Source: Domibacillus robiginosus (lineage in GTDB: Bacteria; Bacillota; Bacilli; Bacillales; Domibacillaceae). Taken from it: a stretch of DNA of 64,000 nucleotides. The first letter of the stretch is position 1. Every line of letters starts with the position of its first letter. Made by a program: the position numbers and the translations under genes. Positions 33,008 through 40,993 of this stretch are shown here, piece by piece. Where the stretch lies: positions 411,719 to 475,718 of the forward strand of contig NZ_LAHL01000003.1 in NCBI RefSeq assembly GCF_000966195.1, given 5' to 3'. Under the pieces are notes generated by a model. That model did no database searches. It saw only the letters and a program-made list of their open reading frames with translations, and had not been told where the DNA came from.

Positions 33008-34438
33008 ATGGCAATGAAAATCGGTGAAGGCAAATTTAAAGAGAACGTCAATAAAAATATAGAGGATACGTTTATGCGCGGTGCGGTAGCCAGCGCCCAG
33101 GAACGCCTCCGCACACGCCGTCTCGATGCCGCAGAAGAGCTTGGCAATTGGGAAGAATGGCGGTCGCACGGAGAGGAAATCCGTCAGCATGTACTAAATA
33201 ACCTGGATTATTACTTACACGAGCTGGCGGAAAACCTTCAAAAGCGGGGCGGACATGTGTTTTTCGCCGAAACAGCGGATGAAGCAAACCGGTATATCAG
33301 TGAGGTTGTAAAAGCCAATGGCGGGAAAAAAATTCTGAAAGCCAAATCGATGGTCACAGAAGAAATTGGCTTGAACGGAGTGCTTGAAGAAGAAGGCTGC
33401 GAAGTGATCGAAACGGACCTGGGCGAATATATCCTGCAGCTTGATGAGCACGATCCGCCATCTCATCTCGTTGCACCAGCGCTTCACAAAAACAAGGAGC
33501 AAATCCGGGACGTTTTCACCCAGAAGCTTGATTACAAGATGACCTCCAAGCCAGAGGAGCTGGCCCTTTACGCGCGTGAAAAACTGCGTCAGGAATTTTT
33601 GAGCGCAGATATTGGCATTACCGGCTGCAACTTTGCCATTGCCGAGTCCGGCTCGGTGGGTCTTGTAACCAATGAAGGAAATGCCGGTCTTGTCTCGGAC
33701 CTGCCCAAAACACAAGTCGTGGTAATGGGCATGGAGCGGATTGTGCCGACCTTTGAAGAGTTTGAAGTGCTTGTTGGCCTTTTGACACGCAGTGCGGTTG
33801 GACAAAAGTTGACGAGCTACATCACAACTCTGTCAGGCCCCCGCGAAGAAGGAGATGCGGATGGGCCGGAAGAATTTCACCTTGTCATCGTGGATAATGG
33901 ACGTTCCAAGATTTTAGGCACAGAATTTCAGTCTGTTCTGCAATGTATCCGCTGTGCTGCCTGTATTAATGTTTGTCCGGTATACCGGCACATCGGCGGC
34001 CATTCATACAATTCCATTTATCCAGGGCCGATTGGAGCAGTGCTCACACCGCTTCTTGGCGGCTATGATGATTTTAAAGATCTTCCATATGCTTCGACTC
34101 TTTGTGCCGCCTGTACAGATGCGTGCCCGGTGAAAATTCCACTGCATGAACTGCTGCACAAGCACCGCCAGGTTATTGTGGAAAGGGAGGGGCGGGCGCC
34201 GGTATCCGAAAAGCTTGCCATGAAAGCATTTGGACTTGGGGCGGCATCGAATCCGATGTACGCCGCAGGCTCAAAGATGGCTGCTGCGATGATGAAGCCG
34301 TTTACAAAAAATGACCGCATTTCAAACGGACCAGGCCCTTTGAAAGCATGGACAGAAATTCGGGAGTTTCCGGCGCCGAATAGAGAGCGGTTCCGTGACT
34401 GGTTTAAGCAGCACGAAAAAGGAGGCGGCGAACAGTGA
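33008..34438 (+). CDS. lutB: L-lactate utilisation iron-sulfur protein LutB
   Basis: A 476-residue protein. The N-terminal two thirds is a LUD domain ([41 protein letters not shown]), and two 4Fe-4S ferredoxin motifs follow: [14 protein letters not shown] (about residue 312) and [14 protein letters not shown] (about 362). It links lactate oxidation to electron carriers. Strong GGGGGG site before ATG 33008. It overlaps lutC by four bases (GTGA), so the two are translated together. Confidence 0.95.
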   Translation: MAMKIGEGKFKENVNKNIEDTFMRGAVASAQERLRTRRLDAAEELGNWEEWRSHGEEIRQHVLNNLDYYLHELAENLQKRGGHVFFAETADEANRYISEVVKANGGKKILKAKSMVTEEIGLNGVLEEEGCEVIETDLGEYILQLDEHDPPSHLVAPALHKNKEQIRDVFTQKLDYKMTSKPEELALYAREKLRQEFLSADIGITGCNFAIAESGSVGLVTNEGNAGLVSDLPKTQVVVMGMERIVPTFEEFEVLVGLLTRSAVGQKLTSYITTLSGPREEGDADGPEEFHLVIVDNGRSKILGTEFQSVLQCIRCAACINVCPVYRHIGGHSYNSIYPGPIGAVLTPLLGGYDDFKDLPYASTLCAACTDACPVKIPLHELLHKHRQVIVEREGRAPVSEKLAMKAFGLGAASNPMYAAGSKMAAAMMKPFTKNDRISNGPGPLKAWTEIREFPAPNRERFRDWFKQHEKGGGEQ

Positions 34439-35145
34439 TTCACTATCGGGATTCATTTTTAAATAATGTGGCGAGGCAGCTTGGTCGCAGTCCCAATACA
34501 AGTGTAAAGCCGGAGCGCAGCTGGCAGTTTCGCCCACAGGATAAAACGCTGACGGACAGGAACCAGGATGAACTTCTGACGGTGCTGCGCGATCAGTGCC
34601 GGCTCATTCATACCGAATTGATTGAAACAACAAGCAGTAAGCTGTCGGAAGTACTAGAGGCAACTGTTACCTTATACGGCGGTGGACCGATTTCAATCTG
34701 GCAGGACGAGCGCTTTACCGAATTTGGCCTTGATACGCTGGTGAACGAAACATGGCCAGCCCGTTATGTCGAGGTAAACGAGTGGAGAGCGGAACGCGGC
34801 CGTGAAAATATTGCGCAGGCAGAAAGGGCGAATATCGGTATTACCTTCAGTGATATCACCCTGGCGGAATCGGGCACAGTTGTCTTATTTGCGGGGGGTG
34901 GAAAAGGACGCTCGGTCAGCCTGCTGCCGCGTAATTACATTGCGCTTGTGCCTAAAAGCACGATTGTGCCCCGCATGACACAGGCAGCGCAGGAAATTTC
35001 CCGTCGTGTGCAGGCAGGTGAAACCATTTCATCATGCATCAATTTCATTACCGGTCCGAGTAATTCTGCTGACATTGAAATGAATCTTGTTGTTGGCGTA
35101 CATGGTCCTGTAAAAGCAGCGTATATTGTGATCGAAGACCGATGA
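34435..35145 (+). CDS. lutC: L-lactate utilisation protein LutC
   Basis: A 236-residue LUD-domain protein completing the LutABC complex. It shows the family segments [18 protein letters not shown] (about residue 136), KSTIVPRM and [25 protein letters not shown] 34435 overlaps the end of lutB and lies eight bases after AAGGAGG. The lactate permease gene lutP is not adjacent, so uptake must be encoded elsewhere. Confidence 0.94.
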   Translation: MIHYRDSFLNNVARQLGRSPNTSVKPERSWQFRPQDKTLTDRNQDELLTVLRDQCRLIHTELIETTSSKLSEVLEATVTLYGGGPISIWQDERFTEFGLDTLVNETWPARYVEVNEWRAERGRENIAQAERANIGITFSDITLAESGTVVLFAGGGKGRSVSLLPRNYIALVPKSTIVPRMTQAAQEISRRVQAGETISSCINFITGPSNSADIEMNLVVGVHGPVKAAYIVIEDR

Positions 35146-35158
35146 TGCCTGCGCTGAC

Positions 35159-35196
35159 AAAGCGGGTTTTGCCCTACTGGGTAAAGCCGGCTTTTA
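35159..35196 (+). terminator. intrinsic terminator after lutC
   Basis: AAAGCGGGTTTTGCCC, loop TACT, GGGTAAAGCCGGCTTTT, with three mismatches or wobbles. Confidence 0.65.
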
Positions 35197-35333
35197 TTTG
35201 TTATTTATCCCTCTGCCTATTGAAAAGGGTAGAATTCGGATATTTATTATACATACGTTTATAATGAAGGTGAAAGGGGCAAATCGTTAACAAAAAGCTC
35301 TGGCAGCGATGTCACGCGCAAAGGAGAATAACC

Positions 35334-36251
35334 ATGATTAAACATGTACTATTTGATGGGAAAGAAGCGATTCAAGCGTCCAACGATTATCTTCAATTAT
35401 TAATGATTCCGTCGTTTGGCAGCAATGTGATTTCATTAGTAGAAATGAAAACGGGGAAAGAGCTGCTTGTAAAGCCAGACTCCTTCACAGCATTAAGCGA
35501 AAATCCGATGCTGAATGGAATCCCCGTTTTGTTTCCACCGAATCGGATTGAAAATGCCGCCTTTACGTTTAATGGCACTGTTCATCAATTTCCGATCAAT
35601 GAAATAGATAAGCATCATATCCATGGCTTTGTGTACAACCAGCCGTGGCAGGTCATAGGTGAAAAAGAAGAGGGCGGCGTTGTGACCATTGAAACGATGA
35701 TCGAGCTTGACCAACCGGCCATTTATAACGGAGCTTCTATTACGTTAACGTATGAGCTTGAAGGCGCTGTTTTACGTCAAAAAGCGACTGTCAGGAACAA
35801 TGGGGACCAAGCATTTCCATGGGGACTTGGCTATCATACGTCCTTTTTATTTGACGAAAAGCACGCTTCTTTTTCATTGACGAAAAAAAGCCAGTGGATT
35901 CTGACGGATGAAGCCATTCCGACGGGTGAACAAGTACCGGGTGAGCCGATGAAGGAAATAAGTCTGCAGGCGATGCCGCTTGATGATGCTTATGCTGCTT
36001 TTGATGAAGGGAATGAAGCAGTCATGCATAATCGGGAAACAGGCTGCACGATTACATATCGAACGGATTCATCCTTTAAGCATTGGGTTGTTTATAATGG
36101 AAATGGCAAAGAAGGATTTGTTTGCCCGGAGCCTTATACGTGTATTACCAATGCGTTCAATATGAACCTCTCACCGGAAACGACGGGATTAAAAATCCTG
36201 CAGCCCGGTGAAGAAGATACCATAACGGCAGAAATTGAAGTGAGGGTTTAA
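35334..36251 (+). CDS. aldose 1-epimerase (GalM)-family protein
   Basis: A 305-residue beta-sandwich protein of the galactose mutarotase superfamily. Catalytic-type residues are seen in DKHHIHGFVYN (His), in WGLGYHTSFLF (His) and in GFVCPEPYTC (Glu), and the sugar-site Arg lies in FPPNRIEN. It interconverts anomers of sugars or sugar derivatives; substrate not determinable. AAAGGAG precedes ATG 35334. It is monocistronic, between the lutC terminator and its own. Confidence 0.87.
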   Translation: MIKHVLFDGKEAIQASNDYLQLLMIPSFGSNVISLVEMKTGKELLVKPDSFTALSENPMLNGIPVLFPPNRIENAAFTFNGTVHQFPINEIDKHHIHGFVYNQPWQVIGEKEEGGVVTIETMIELDQPAIYNGASITLTYELEGAVLRQKATVRNNGDQAFPWGLGYHTSFLFDEKHASFSLTKKSQWILTDEAIPTGEQVPGEPMKEISLQAMPLDDAYAAFDEGNEAVMHNRETGCTITYRTDSSFKHWVVYNGNGKEGFVCPEPYTCITNAFNMNLSPETTGLKILQPGEEDTITAEIEVRV

Positions 36252-36254
36252 CTT

Positions 36255-36286
36255 AATCCGCAGTAATGCTACTGCGGATTTTTTGG
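36255..36286 (+). terminator. intrinsic terminator after the epimerase gene
   Basis: AATCCGCAGTA, loop ATGC, TACTGCGGATT, then TTTTTT. Confidence 0.9.
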
Positions 36287-36321
36287 TATAATGAGGAAAA
36301 GTGCTGAAAGAAGAGGAAGCT

Positions 36322-36537
36322 ATGAAAAAATCACTCATCGACACGCTTTTAACCGAAACGCCACCGGATGACTATCTGCAAAAAGAAGCGGAAGAACTCG
36401 AAAAACGAAAGCAGTTGGAGGAGCTGCCCGCGGAAAATTGGGCTTCGAAAGGGCTTTCTCCCGAATGGACGCTTCTTGCGATGATGGCCGGATTTGCAGG
36501 TATCATGGCAGGTGTCGGATACCTGCTGATCTTTTAA
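36322..36537 (+). CDS. small single-pass membrane protein
   Basis: A 71-residue protein with a charged, helical N-terminal part (EAEELEKRKQLEE) and one C-terminal transmembrane helix (about residues 52-70, LLAMMAGFAGIMAGVGYLLIF). ATG 36322 lies after AAGAGGAAG; GTG 36301 is a longer alternative. It precedes an MFS transporter gene by eleven bases, so an accessory role is possible. I do not recognise a named family. Confidence 0.68.
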   Translation: MKKSLIDTLLTETPPDDYLQKEAEELEKRKQLEELPAENWASKGLSPEWTLLAMMAGFAGIMAGVGYLLIF

Positions 36538-36548
36538 GGAGATGGAAG

Positions 36549-37760
36549 ATGAAACAAAACCGATTCCTCATGCTGGCGACTGTGTTCGTCGGCTTTCTTA
36601 TTTTTGGTTTTTCAGAAAATGTAAAAGGTCCGGCTATGCCGCGCATTCAAGCAGATTTTGGGCTGGATGCCTTTCAAGTCGGTACACTTTTGGCTTTTAA
36701 CTCCATTGCGTATTTGCTTGCCTGTACATTTACGGCCCAGTTAACGAGAAAATGGGGTATTAAGGTAATGAGTGCTGCGTCATTTGGTTTTATGGCGTTA
36801 TCAGGTGTGTTTATTTATTTATCAACTGCCTATCGGGCGCTTGCGGGCGCTTACTTTTTTATGTATGTCGGAAACGGTATGCTGGAAATTGTGCTCGCTA
36901 TTTTAAGTGCGCGTTTGTTTGTGAAAAATACCGGCATGATGATGAATTTAGCTCATTTTTTCTATGGACTCAGTTCGATTGTTGCCCCTATGCTGGCTTC
37001 AGGCTTAATGAAGCTGACTGTGGGCGGCGTCATGCTGGACTGGCGCGGAATGTATCTTATTGTGATGCTGCTTTCGCTTATTCCAATGATTCCTGCTCTG
37101 GCAAGCCGGTTTCCAGAAGAAGAGGTGCATCCTGAACAGCGAATACCGGTTCAGACGCTTGCACGTGATCCGGTTCTATGGCTGATTGTGCTTATTCTGT
37201 CTTTCGGCGTTGTAGCAGAAATGTCTGTGGGCGGCTGGCTTGTAAATTTTTTAGAAAAAGCCTATAACTGGACGAACGCAGATGCCTCTCAAATGTTATC
37301 CATTTTCTTTTTGTTTTTTACTTTTTCACGTTTGTTTTTGGGACCGATCACTGATCGAATCGGTTTTACCCTCTCTCTCATTTTGTTCGGTGCACTCTCG
37401 GCGGGGCTGACCTTTATCGGTATTGCTGCTGGTGAGCCAGGAGCGCTTCTGCTGGCAGCGGCTGGTATCGGTATCGCGCCCGTTTATCCAACGGTTATGG
37501 CCATGATTGCCCGGCGCTATCGCCAAAACAGTGACACAGCCATTACATTTGTTGTGACCATCATGGGTATCTTCACCGTTTTAGGAAATATAGTGATTGG
37601 CGCCATTATTACAGCCGTAACGGATTATGCAGGAACGGGTCTGGGAATTGTGCGAGGCATGCAGGCCGGTTATCTGTTTATCGGCGCATGTGCCCTGCTG
37701 AGTGCTCTCTTCAGCTTTGTTTTGTATGTTTATTTACAGAAACAAAAGGAAGTTATATAG
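36549..37760 (+). CDS. MFS family transporter
   Basis: A 403-residue, twelve-helix major facilitator protein. Features are a first helix with FGFSENVKGPAMPRIQ, motif A-like LTRKWGIKV between helices 2 and 3, and FSRLFLGPITDRIGF between helices 8 and 9. The general look is of the fucose/sugar-type or nitrate-type transporters but cannot be fixed. ATG 36549 is seven bases after AAGGAG. It is translated after the small membrane protein and is followed 33 bases later by an M20 peptidase, suggesting uptake of a substrate that the peptidase hydrolyses. Confidence 0.85.
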   Translation: MKQNRFLMLATVFVGFLIFGFSENVKGPAMPRIQADFGLDAFQVGTLLAFNSIAYLLACTFTAQLTRKWGIKVMSAASFGFMALSGVFIYLSTAYRALAGAYFFMYVGNGMLEIVLAILSARLFVKNTGMMMNLAHFFYGLSSIVAPMLASGLMKLTVGGVMLDWRGMYLIVMLLSLIPMIPALASRFPEEEVHPEQRIPVQTLARDPVLWLIVLILSFGVVAEMSVGGWLVNFLEKAYNWTNADASQMLSIFFLFFTFSRLFLGPITDRIGFTLSLILFGALSAGLTFIGIAAGEPGALLLAAAGIGIAPVYPTVMAMIARRYRQNSDTAITFVVTIMGIFTVLGNIVIGAIITAVTDYAGTGLGIVRGMQAGYLFIGACALLSALFSFVLYVYLQKQKEVI

Positions 37761-37793
37761 AAACGGATTTTTGCAGTAAAGGAGAGGGAGCGG

Positions 37794-38861
37794 TTGAAAG
37801 AGTCGATTGTCTCATTAACAAGAAAGCTGATTGAATTTCGTACTGTGGAAAAAGATCGGATTAACGCGGCAGCAGAATACTGTGCGGAGTGGCTTGCGGC
37901 CAACGGCGTCCAGGCGAGAGTGATTAACAATGAAGGCTTAAAAAGCGTTGTTTCCGTTATTGGCAAGGAAGGTCCGACCGTCATCTTAAATGGTCACCTT
38001 GACGTTGTGCCAGCGGGTCCTGACCAATTTATCCCGTATGTGGCAGATGGAAAGCTATATGGACGCGGCAGCTTTGATATGCTTGGCTCGGTCGCGGTCA
38101 TGATGCATGTAATGGCGGAGCTTGTGCAGGAGGAAGAATTGCCATGTAAAGTGATGCTTGCACTTGTTCCAGATGAAGAAAAAGGAGGACAGAAAGGAAC
38201 CGGATACTTAGTAGAGCATGGATTGCTTGGAGACGTGGTTATATGCGGGGAAACAACAAACCTTGATATTGCCGTGCAGGCAAAAGGAGTGCTGCAGGTG
38301 GAAATAAAGGTCGAAGGTGTCTCCGCCCATGGAAGCCGTCCATGGCTTGGCGATAACGCGATTTTAAATGCAGTTGAAACGTATAAGCGCATTGAAGAGC
38401 TTCCCGTTTTCAGTGTCAGTACACCATATTTTGAGCATCCGTCGCTCAATCTGGCCCGAATCAAAGCAGGACAAGCGATCAATCAAGTGCCGGACTGCTG
38501 TATCATGGATCTTGATATTCGGTATCTGCCCGGACAAGACCCGGCAGTGCTGCTTAAAGAAATAAAAGGGGTTGTGAACGGAACGATTCGGGTATTAAGT
38601 GAAGGAGAACCGGTACAAACGAATCCTGACCATCCTCTGATTGTCCGTCTTCAGCAGGCAGCAGCACACATATGCGGGCGCAATGTTGAAATGTTTGGCC
38701 AGCACGGGGCAGCGGATACACGGTTTTATGCAGCCCGTGGCATTCCCGCTGTGGAATTCGGTCCTTGCGGCGCAAATCACCACGGTAAAAATGAATACGT
38801 AGAGACCGATTCACTTGTTACATTCAAAGAAATTTTAACCGATTATATTTTTCGGTTTTAA
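37794..38861 (+). CDS. M20-family metallopeptidase (ArgE/DapE/carboxypeptidase-like)
   Basis: A 355-residue di-zinc hydrolase of the M20 family. Metal and catalytic motifs in order are LNGHLDVVPAG (about residue 65), GRGSFDMLGSVA (about 92), PDEEKGGQKGTG (Glu pair, about 127), CGETT (about 153), VSAHGSRP in the dimerisation domain, and a C-terminal NHHGKNEYV (His). It removes acyl or amino acid groups from small substrates; the true substrate is unknown. TTG 37794 follows GGAGAGGGAG. It ends just before a terminator and repeat C. Confidence 0.88.
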   Translation: MKESIVSLTRKLIEFRTVEKDRINAAAEYCAEWLAANGVQARVINNEGLKSVVSVIGKEGPTVILNGHLDVVPAGPDQFIPYVADGKLYGRGSFDMLGSVAVMMHVMAELVQEEELPCKVMLALVPDEEKGGQKGTGYLVEHGLLGDVVICGETTNLDIAVQAKGVLQVEIKVEGVSAHGSRPWLGDNAILNAVETYKRIEELPVFSVSTPYFEHPSLNLARIKAGQAINQVPDCCIMDLDIRYLPGQDPAVLLKEIKGVVNGTIRVLSEGEPVQTNPDHPLIVRLQQAAAHICGRNVEMFGQHGAADTRFYAARGIPAVEFGPCGANHHGKNEYVETDSLVTFKEILTDYIFRF

Positions 38862-38864
38862 AAA

Positions 38865-38893
38865 AAGCGGCTGCCCGAATAGGACAGCCGCTT
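38865..38893. terminator. intrinsic terminator after the M20 gene, adjoining repeat C
   Basis: AAGCGGCTGCCC pairs with GGACAGCCGCTT. Repeat copy C starts at the next base. Unlike A, B and D, no second copy of this terminator is seen on the far side. Confidence 0.85.
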
Positions 38894-39274
38894 CAGTGTG
38901 TAAACAAAGTCTTTCGCTTTTAAACAAGGAGCCGATAAGTGAAGCCTGCCGGACTTCGCGCACCCTAAGGCAGTGCGGGAGTTCCTTCGGCTTGCGCCTG
39001 CGGGGTCTCCCAACTCACTGTACTTCCTACAGGAGCCTTCGTCCGGCAGGCTTCACCAAGTGGTGTTGAAGGTCAATCAGCCAAGGACTGGATAGACATT
39101 TTTTCTTTCTTTAAAAAGAAAAAATACGACTTTTTTAGCTTTATATACCCCTGGTGCAAGCCACTTGGCGACGGAAGGGCCGCGCAGACTCTTATGGGAC
39201 GAGCGGGCAGCCGAGGCCAAGCGCAGTCGGGCTCAGCGCCTGCCCCATGGAAAGCGGAGCTGCCCGGACGCCGC
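38894..39274 (+). repeat. dispersed intergenic repeat, copy C (3'-truncated long form)
   Basis: Begins CAGTGTGTAAACAAAGTC right after the terminator and follows copy B block by block: GAGCCGATAAGT, nested element, GGTGTTGAAGGTCAATCAG, CGCAGACTCTTATGGGACG, CATGGAAAGCGGAGCTGCCC, GGACGCCGC. The terminal CATGTGACAGTTATCAA block of A and B is missing; the copy runs into the 3' end of cls, eight bases before its stop codon. Confidence 0.82.
38941..39057 (+). mobile_element. nested MITE-like insertion in repeat C
   Basis: A 117-base segment flanked by AAGT (38937-38940, 39058-39061). Including the shared GT, its ends form a perfect 16-base inverted repeat, GTGAAGCCTGCCGGAC and GTCCGGCAGGCTTCAC. The same segment sits at the same place in copy B and is absent from copy A, which keeps a single AAGT. 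Confidence 0.6.
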
Positions 39275-39281
39275 CGCTTGT

Positions 39282-40808
39282 TTATAAAATAGGGGACAGC
39301 AGACGGGCGAGGGATTCCCCGATACGCTTTAAAAAAGTACGGTGTTCAAAGCGTTCGCGTGTAACCGGCACGGAGTCGGCAAAATCACGGAGAAAGTCCA
39401 CTTCAATTTTTTCAACTGCCGGGGTGCGGTTATATAAAAAAGTCATCAGTTCATGATTTAACCGGAAGCTGCGCACATCGAAATTTGCTGTTCCTACAAT
39501 AGCATGCACATTGTCAATCAGGAGCACCTTTGCATGGGTAAACGAGTCATCGCGGTAAGCAAACACTTTAACACCGGCGCTAAGCAAGTCTTTAAAATAG
39601 GAATTCGTGCCATAGAAAGAAACTGCTCTGTCTCCTTTTCCTGGTACAATGACACGTACATCTTTTCCGCTTCGAGCAGCCACCCGAATCGCCGCCAGTG
39701 CTTCATCATCCGGCACGAAATATGGGGTAGTAAGCCAAATGGATTTTTCAGCAGACTGAATCATTTCCAGCATGGCATCCCGCACATCGCGCTCCTCATT
39801 ATAAGGACCGCCATAAACAGTTTGAACCATCTCATCCGCTTCATGTACTTTAGAGGGAAAATAGGCTTTGAATCGAAACGACTCTTTGAGTTCATCAAGC
39901 AGGGAGGTTTTCGCTCCCGTCGCGTGGATCCAGTCGGTTATAAACGCTTCCTGCAGCTGATGAACAGCCGGTCCTTGTACCCGTATATGGGTATCCCGCC
40001 ATTTTGTGAATTGAGGGGAGTGGTTGCAGTATTCTTCTCCAACATTTAGTCCACCTGTAAACCCAGTATGTCCATCTACCACCACCATTTTTCGATGGTT
40101 GCGAAGGTTGGCCGTCCGCGTGAGCCAGGGCGAGATAATCGAATCAAATGCATAAGCTTCTACTCCCGCATCCCGCATCGGTTTAACAAAGGATTTTGGA
40201 AGGCTTGAGCAGCCGAGGCCATCAAAAAGAAATCGAACATGAACACCTGCTTTTGACCGCTCAATGAGCGCATCACGGATTTGAACAGAAATCGCGTCAT
40301 CCCGGAAAATATAATATTGAATATGAATATGGTGTTCCGCATGGCGGATCGCGTCTAAAATAGCGGGAAACTTTTCTTCGCCATTTGTTAATACGTCCAC
40401 TTTATTTCCAGACAGCGCTTCAAAACCGGTCATATTCCGGATGTTTTTTGCTTCCGGAAGCTGGTTGGATACATCCCATTCTTTTCCTGAGTGACGCATA
40501 GTAGTAATAAACTTAACCGTTTCTGAGACAACCTGCTTTGGAAGCAGACGTCTTCTTGGATCACGCCCAAATACTGCATATAAAACGGCCCCCGCAAGCG
40601 GAAAGGCAAGCACAACTGCACTCCACGCCACCTTTGAATTGGTCCCGCGTGAATCAAATAAAAGTAAATTTATTACAACCAAAACGGAAACCCCAATGGC
40701 TAAATACGTAAAGGCGACCGATAGCTCATTGGAGTAAAATCGAATAGAAAAATAAACCAGGCTGATAAAGGTAATGAGTACAAATAACTGAACAATTTTT
40801 TCTCTCAT
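39282..40808 (-). CDS. cls: cardiolipin synthase
   Basis: A 508-residue phospholipase D-family enzyme that condenses two phosphatidylglycerols into cardiolipin at the membrane. Two N-terminal transmembrane helices (about 8-60) are followed by the PLDc_N segment (VAWSAVVLAFPLAGAVLY) and two HKD motifs: NHRKMVVVDGHTGFTGG (about residue 248) and THAKVLLIDNVHAIVGTANFD (about 425, first part). ATG 40808 gives the family's usual MREK start; AAAGGATG lies about ten bases upstream, and a longer frame exists without a good site. The gene converges on repeat C with no separate terminator, and is divergent from fadN. Confidence 0.93.
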   Translation of the reverse strand: MREKIVQLFVLITFISLVYFSIRFYSNELSVAFTYLAIGVSVLVVINLLLFDSRGTNSKVAWSAVVLAFPLAGAVLYAVFGRDPRRRLLPKQVVSETVKFITTMRHSGKEWDVSNQLPEAKNIRNMTGFEALSGNKVDVLTNGEEKFPAILDAIRHAEHHIHIQYYIFRDDAISVQIRDALIERSKAGVHVRFLFDGLGCSSLPKSFVKPMRDAGVEAYAFDSIISPWLTRTANLRNHRKMVVVDGHTGFTGGLNVGEEYCNHSPQFTKWRDTHIRVQGPAVHQLQEAFITDWIHATGAKTSLLDELKESFRFKAYFPSKVHEADEMVQTVYGGPYNEERDVRDAMLEMIQSAEKSIWLTTPYFVPDDEALAAIRVAARSGKDVRVIVPGKGDRAVSFYGTNSYFKDLLSAGVKVFAYRDDSFTHAKVLLIDNVHAIVGTANFDVRSFRLNHELMTFLYNRTPAVEKIEVDFLRDFADSVPVTRERFEHRTFLKRIGESLARLLSPIL

Positions 40809-40915
40809 GGCTGTCACATCCTTTTCCAGTGCTTGTCCACGGTGAATACCATCCCCAAAAAAGCACACAATCAACGTTTCCATTAGTTTACCCAAAAATT
40901 TCATTCATGCGACCA

Positions 40916-40976
40916 TTGATATTTAAAAAAAGGTGGCGTATAGTTTAAGTATCATTGATGAATGAGTATTCATTCA
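40916..40976 (+). promoter_or_regulatory. fadNAE promoter with FadR operator
   Basis: TTGATA (40916-40921), 17 bases, TATAGT (40939-40944). Just downstream TGAATGA-GTAT-TCATTCA (40959-40976) is the inverted repeat bound by the TetR-type Bacillus FadR, which is released by long-chain acyl-CoA. Confidence 0.85.
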
Positions 40977-40993
40977 ATAAAGGGGGCACATTT

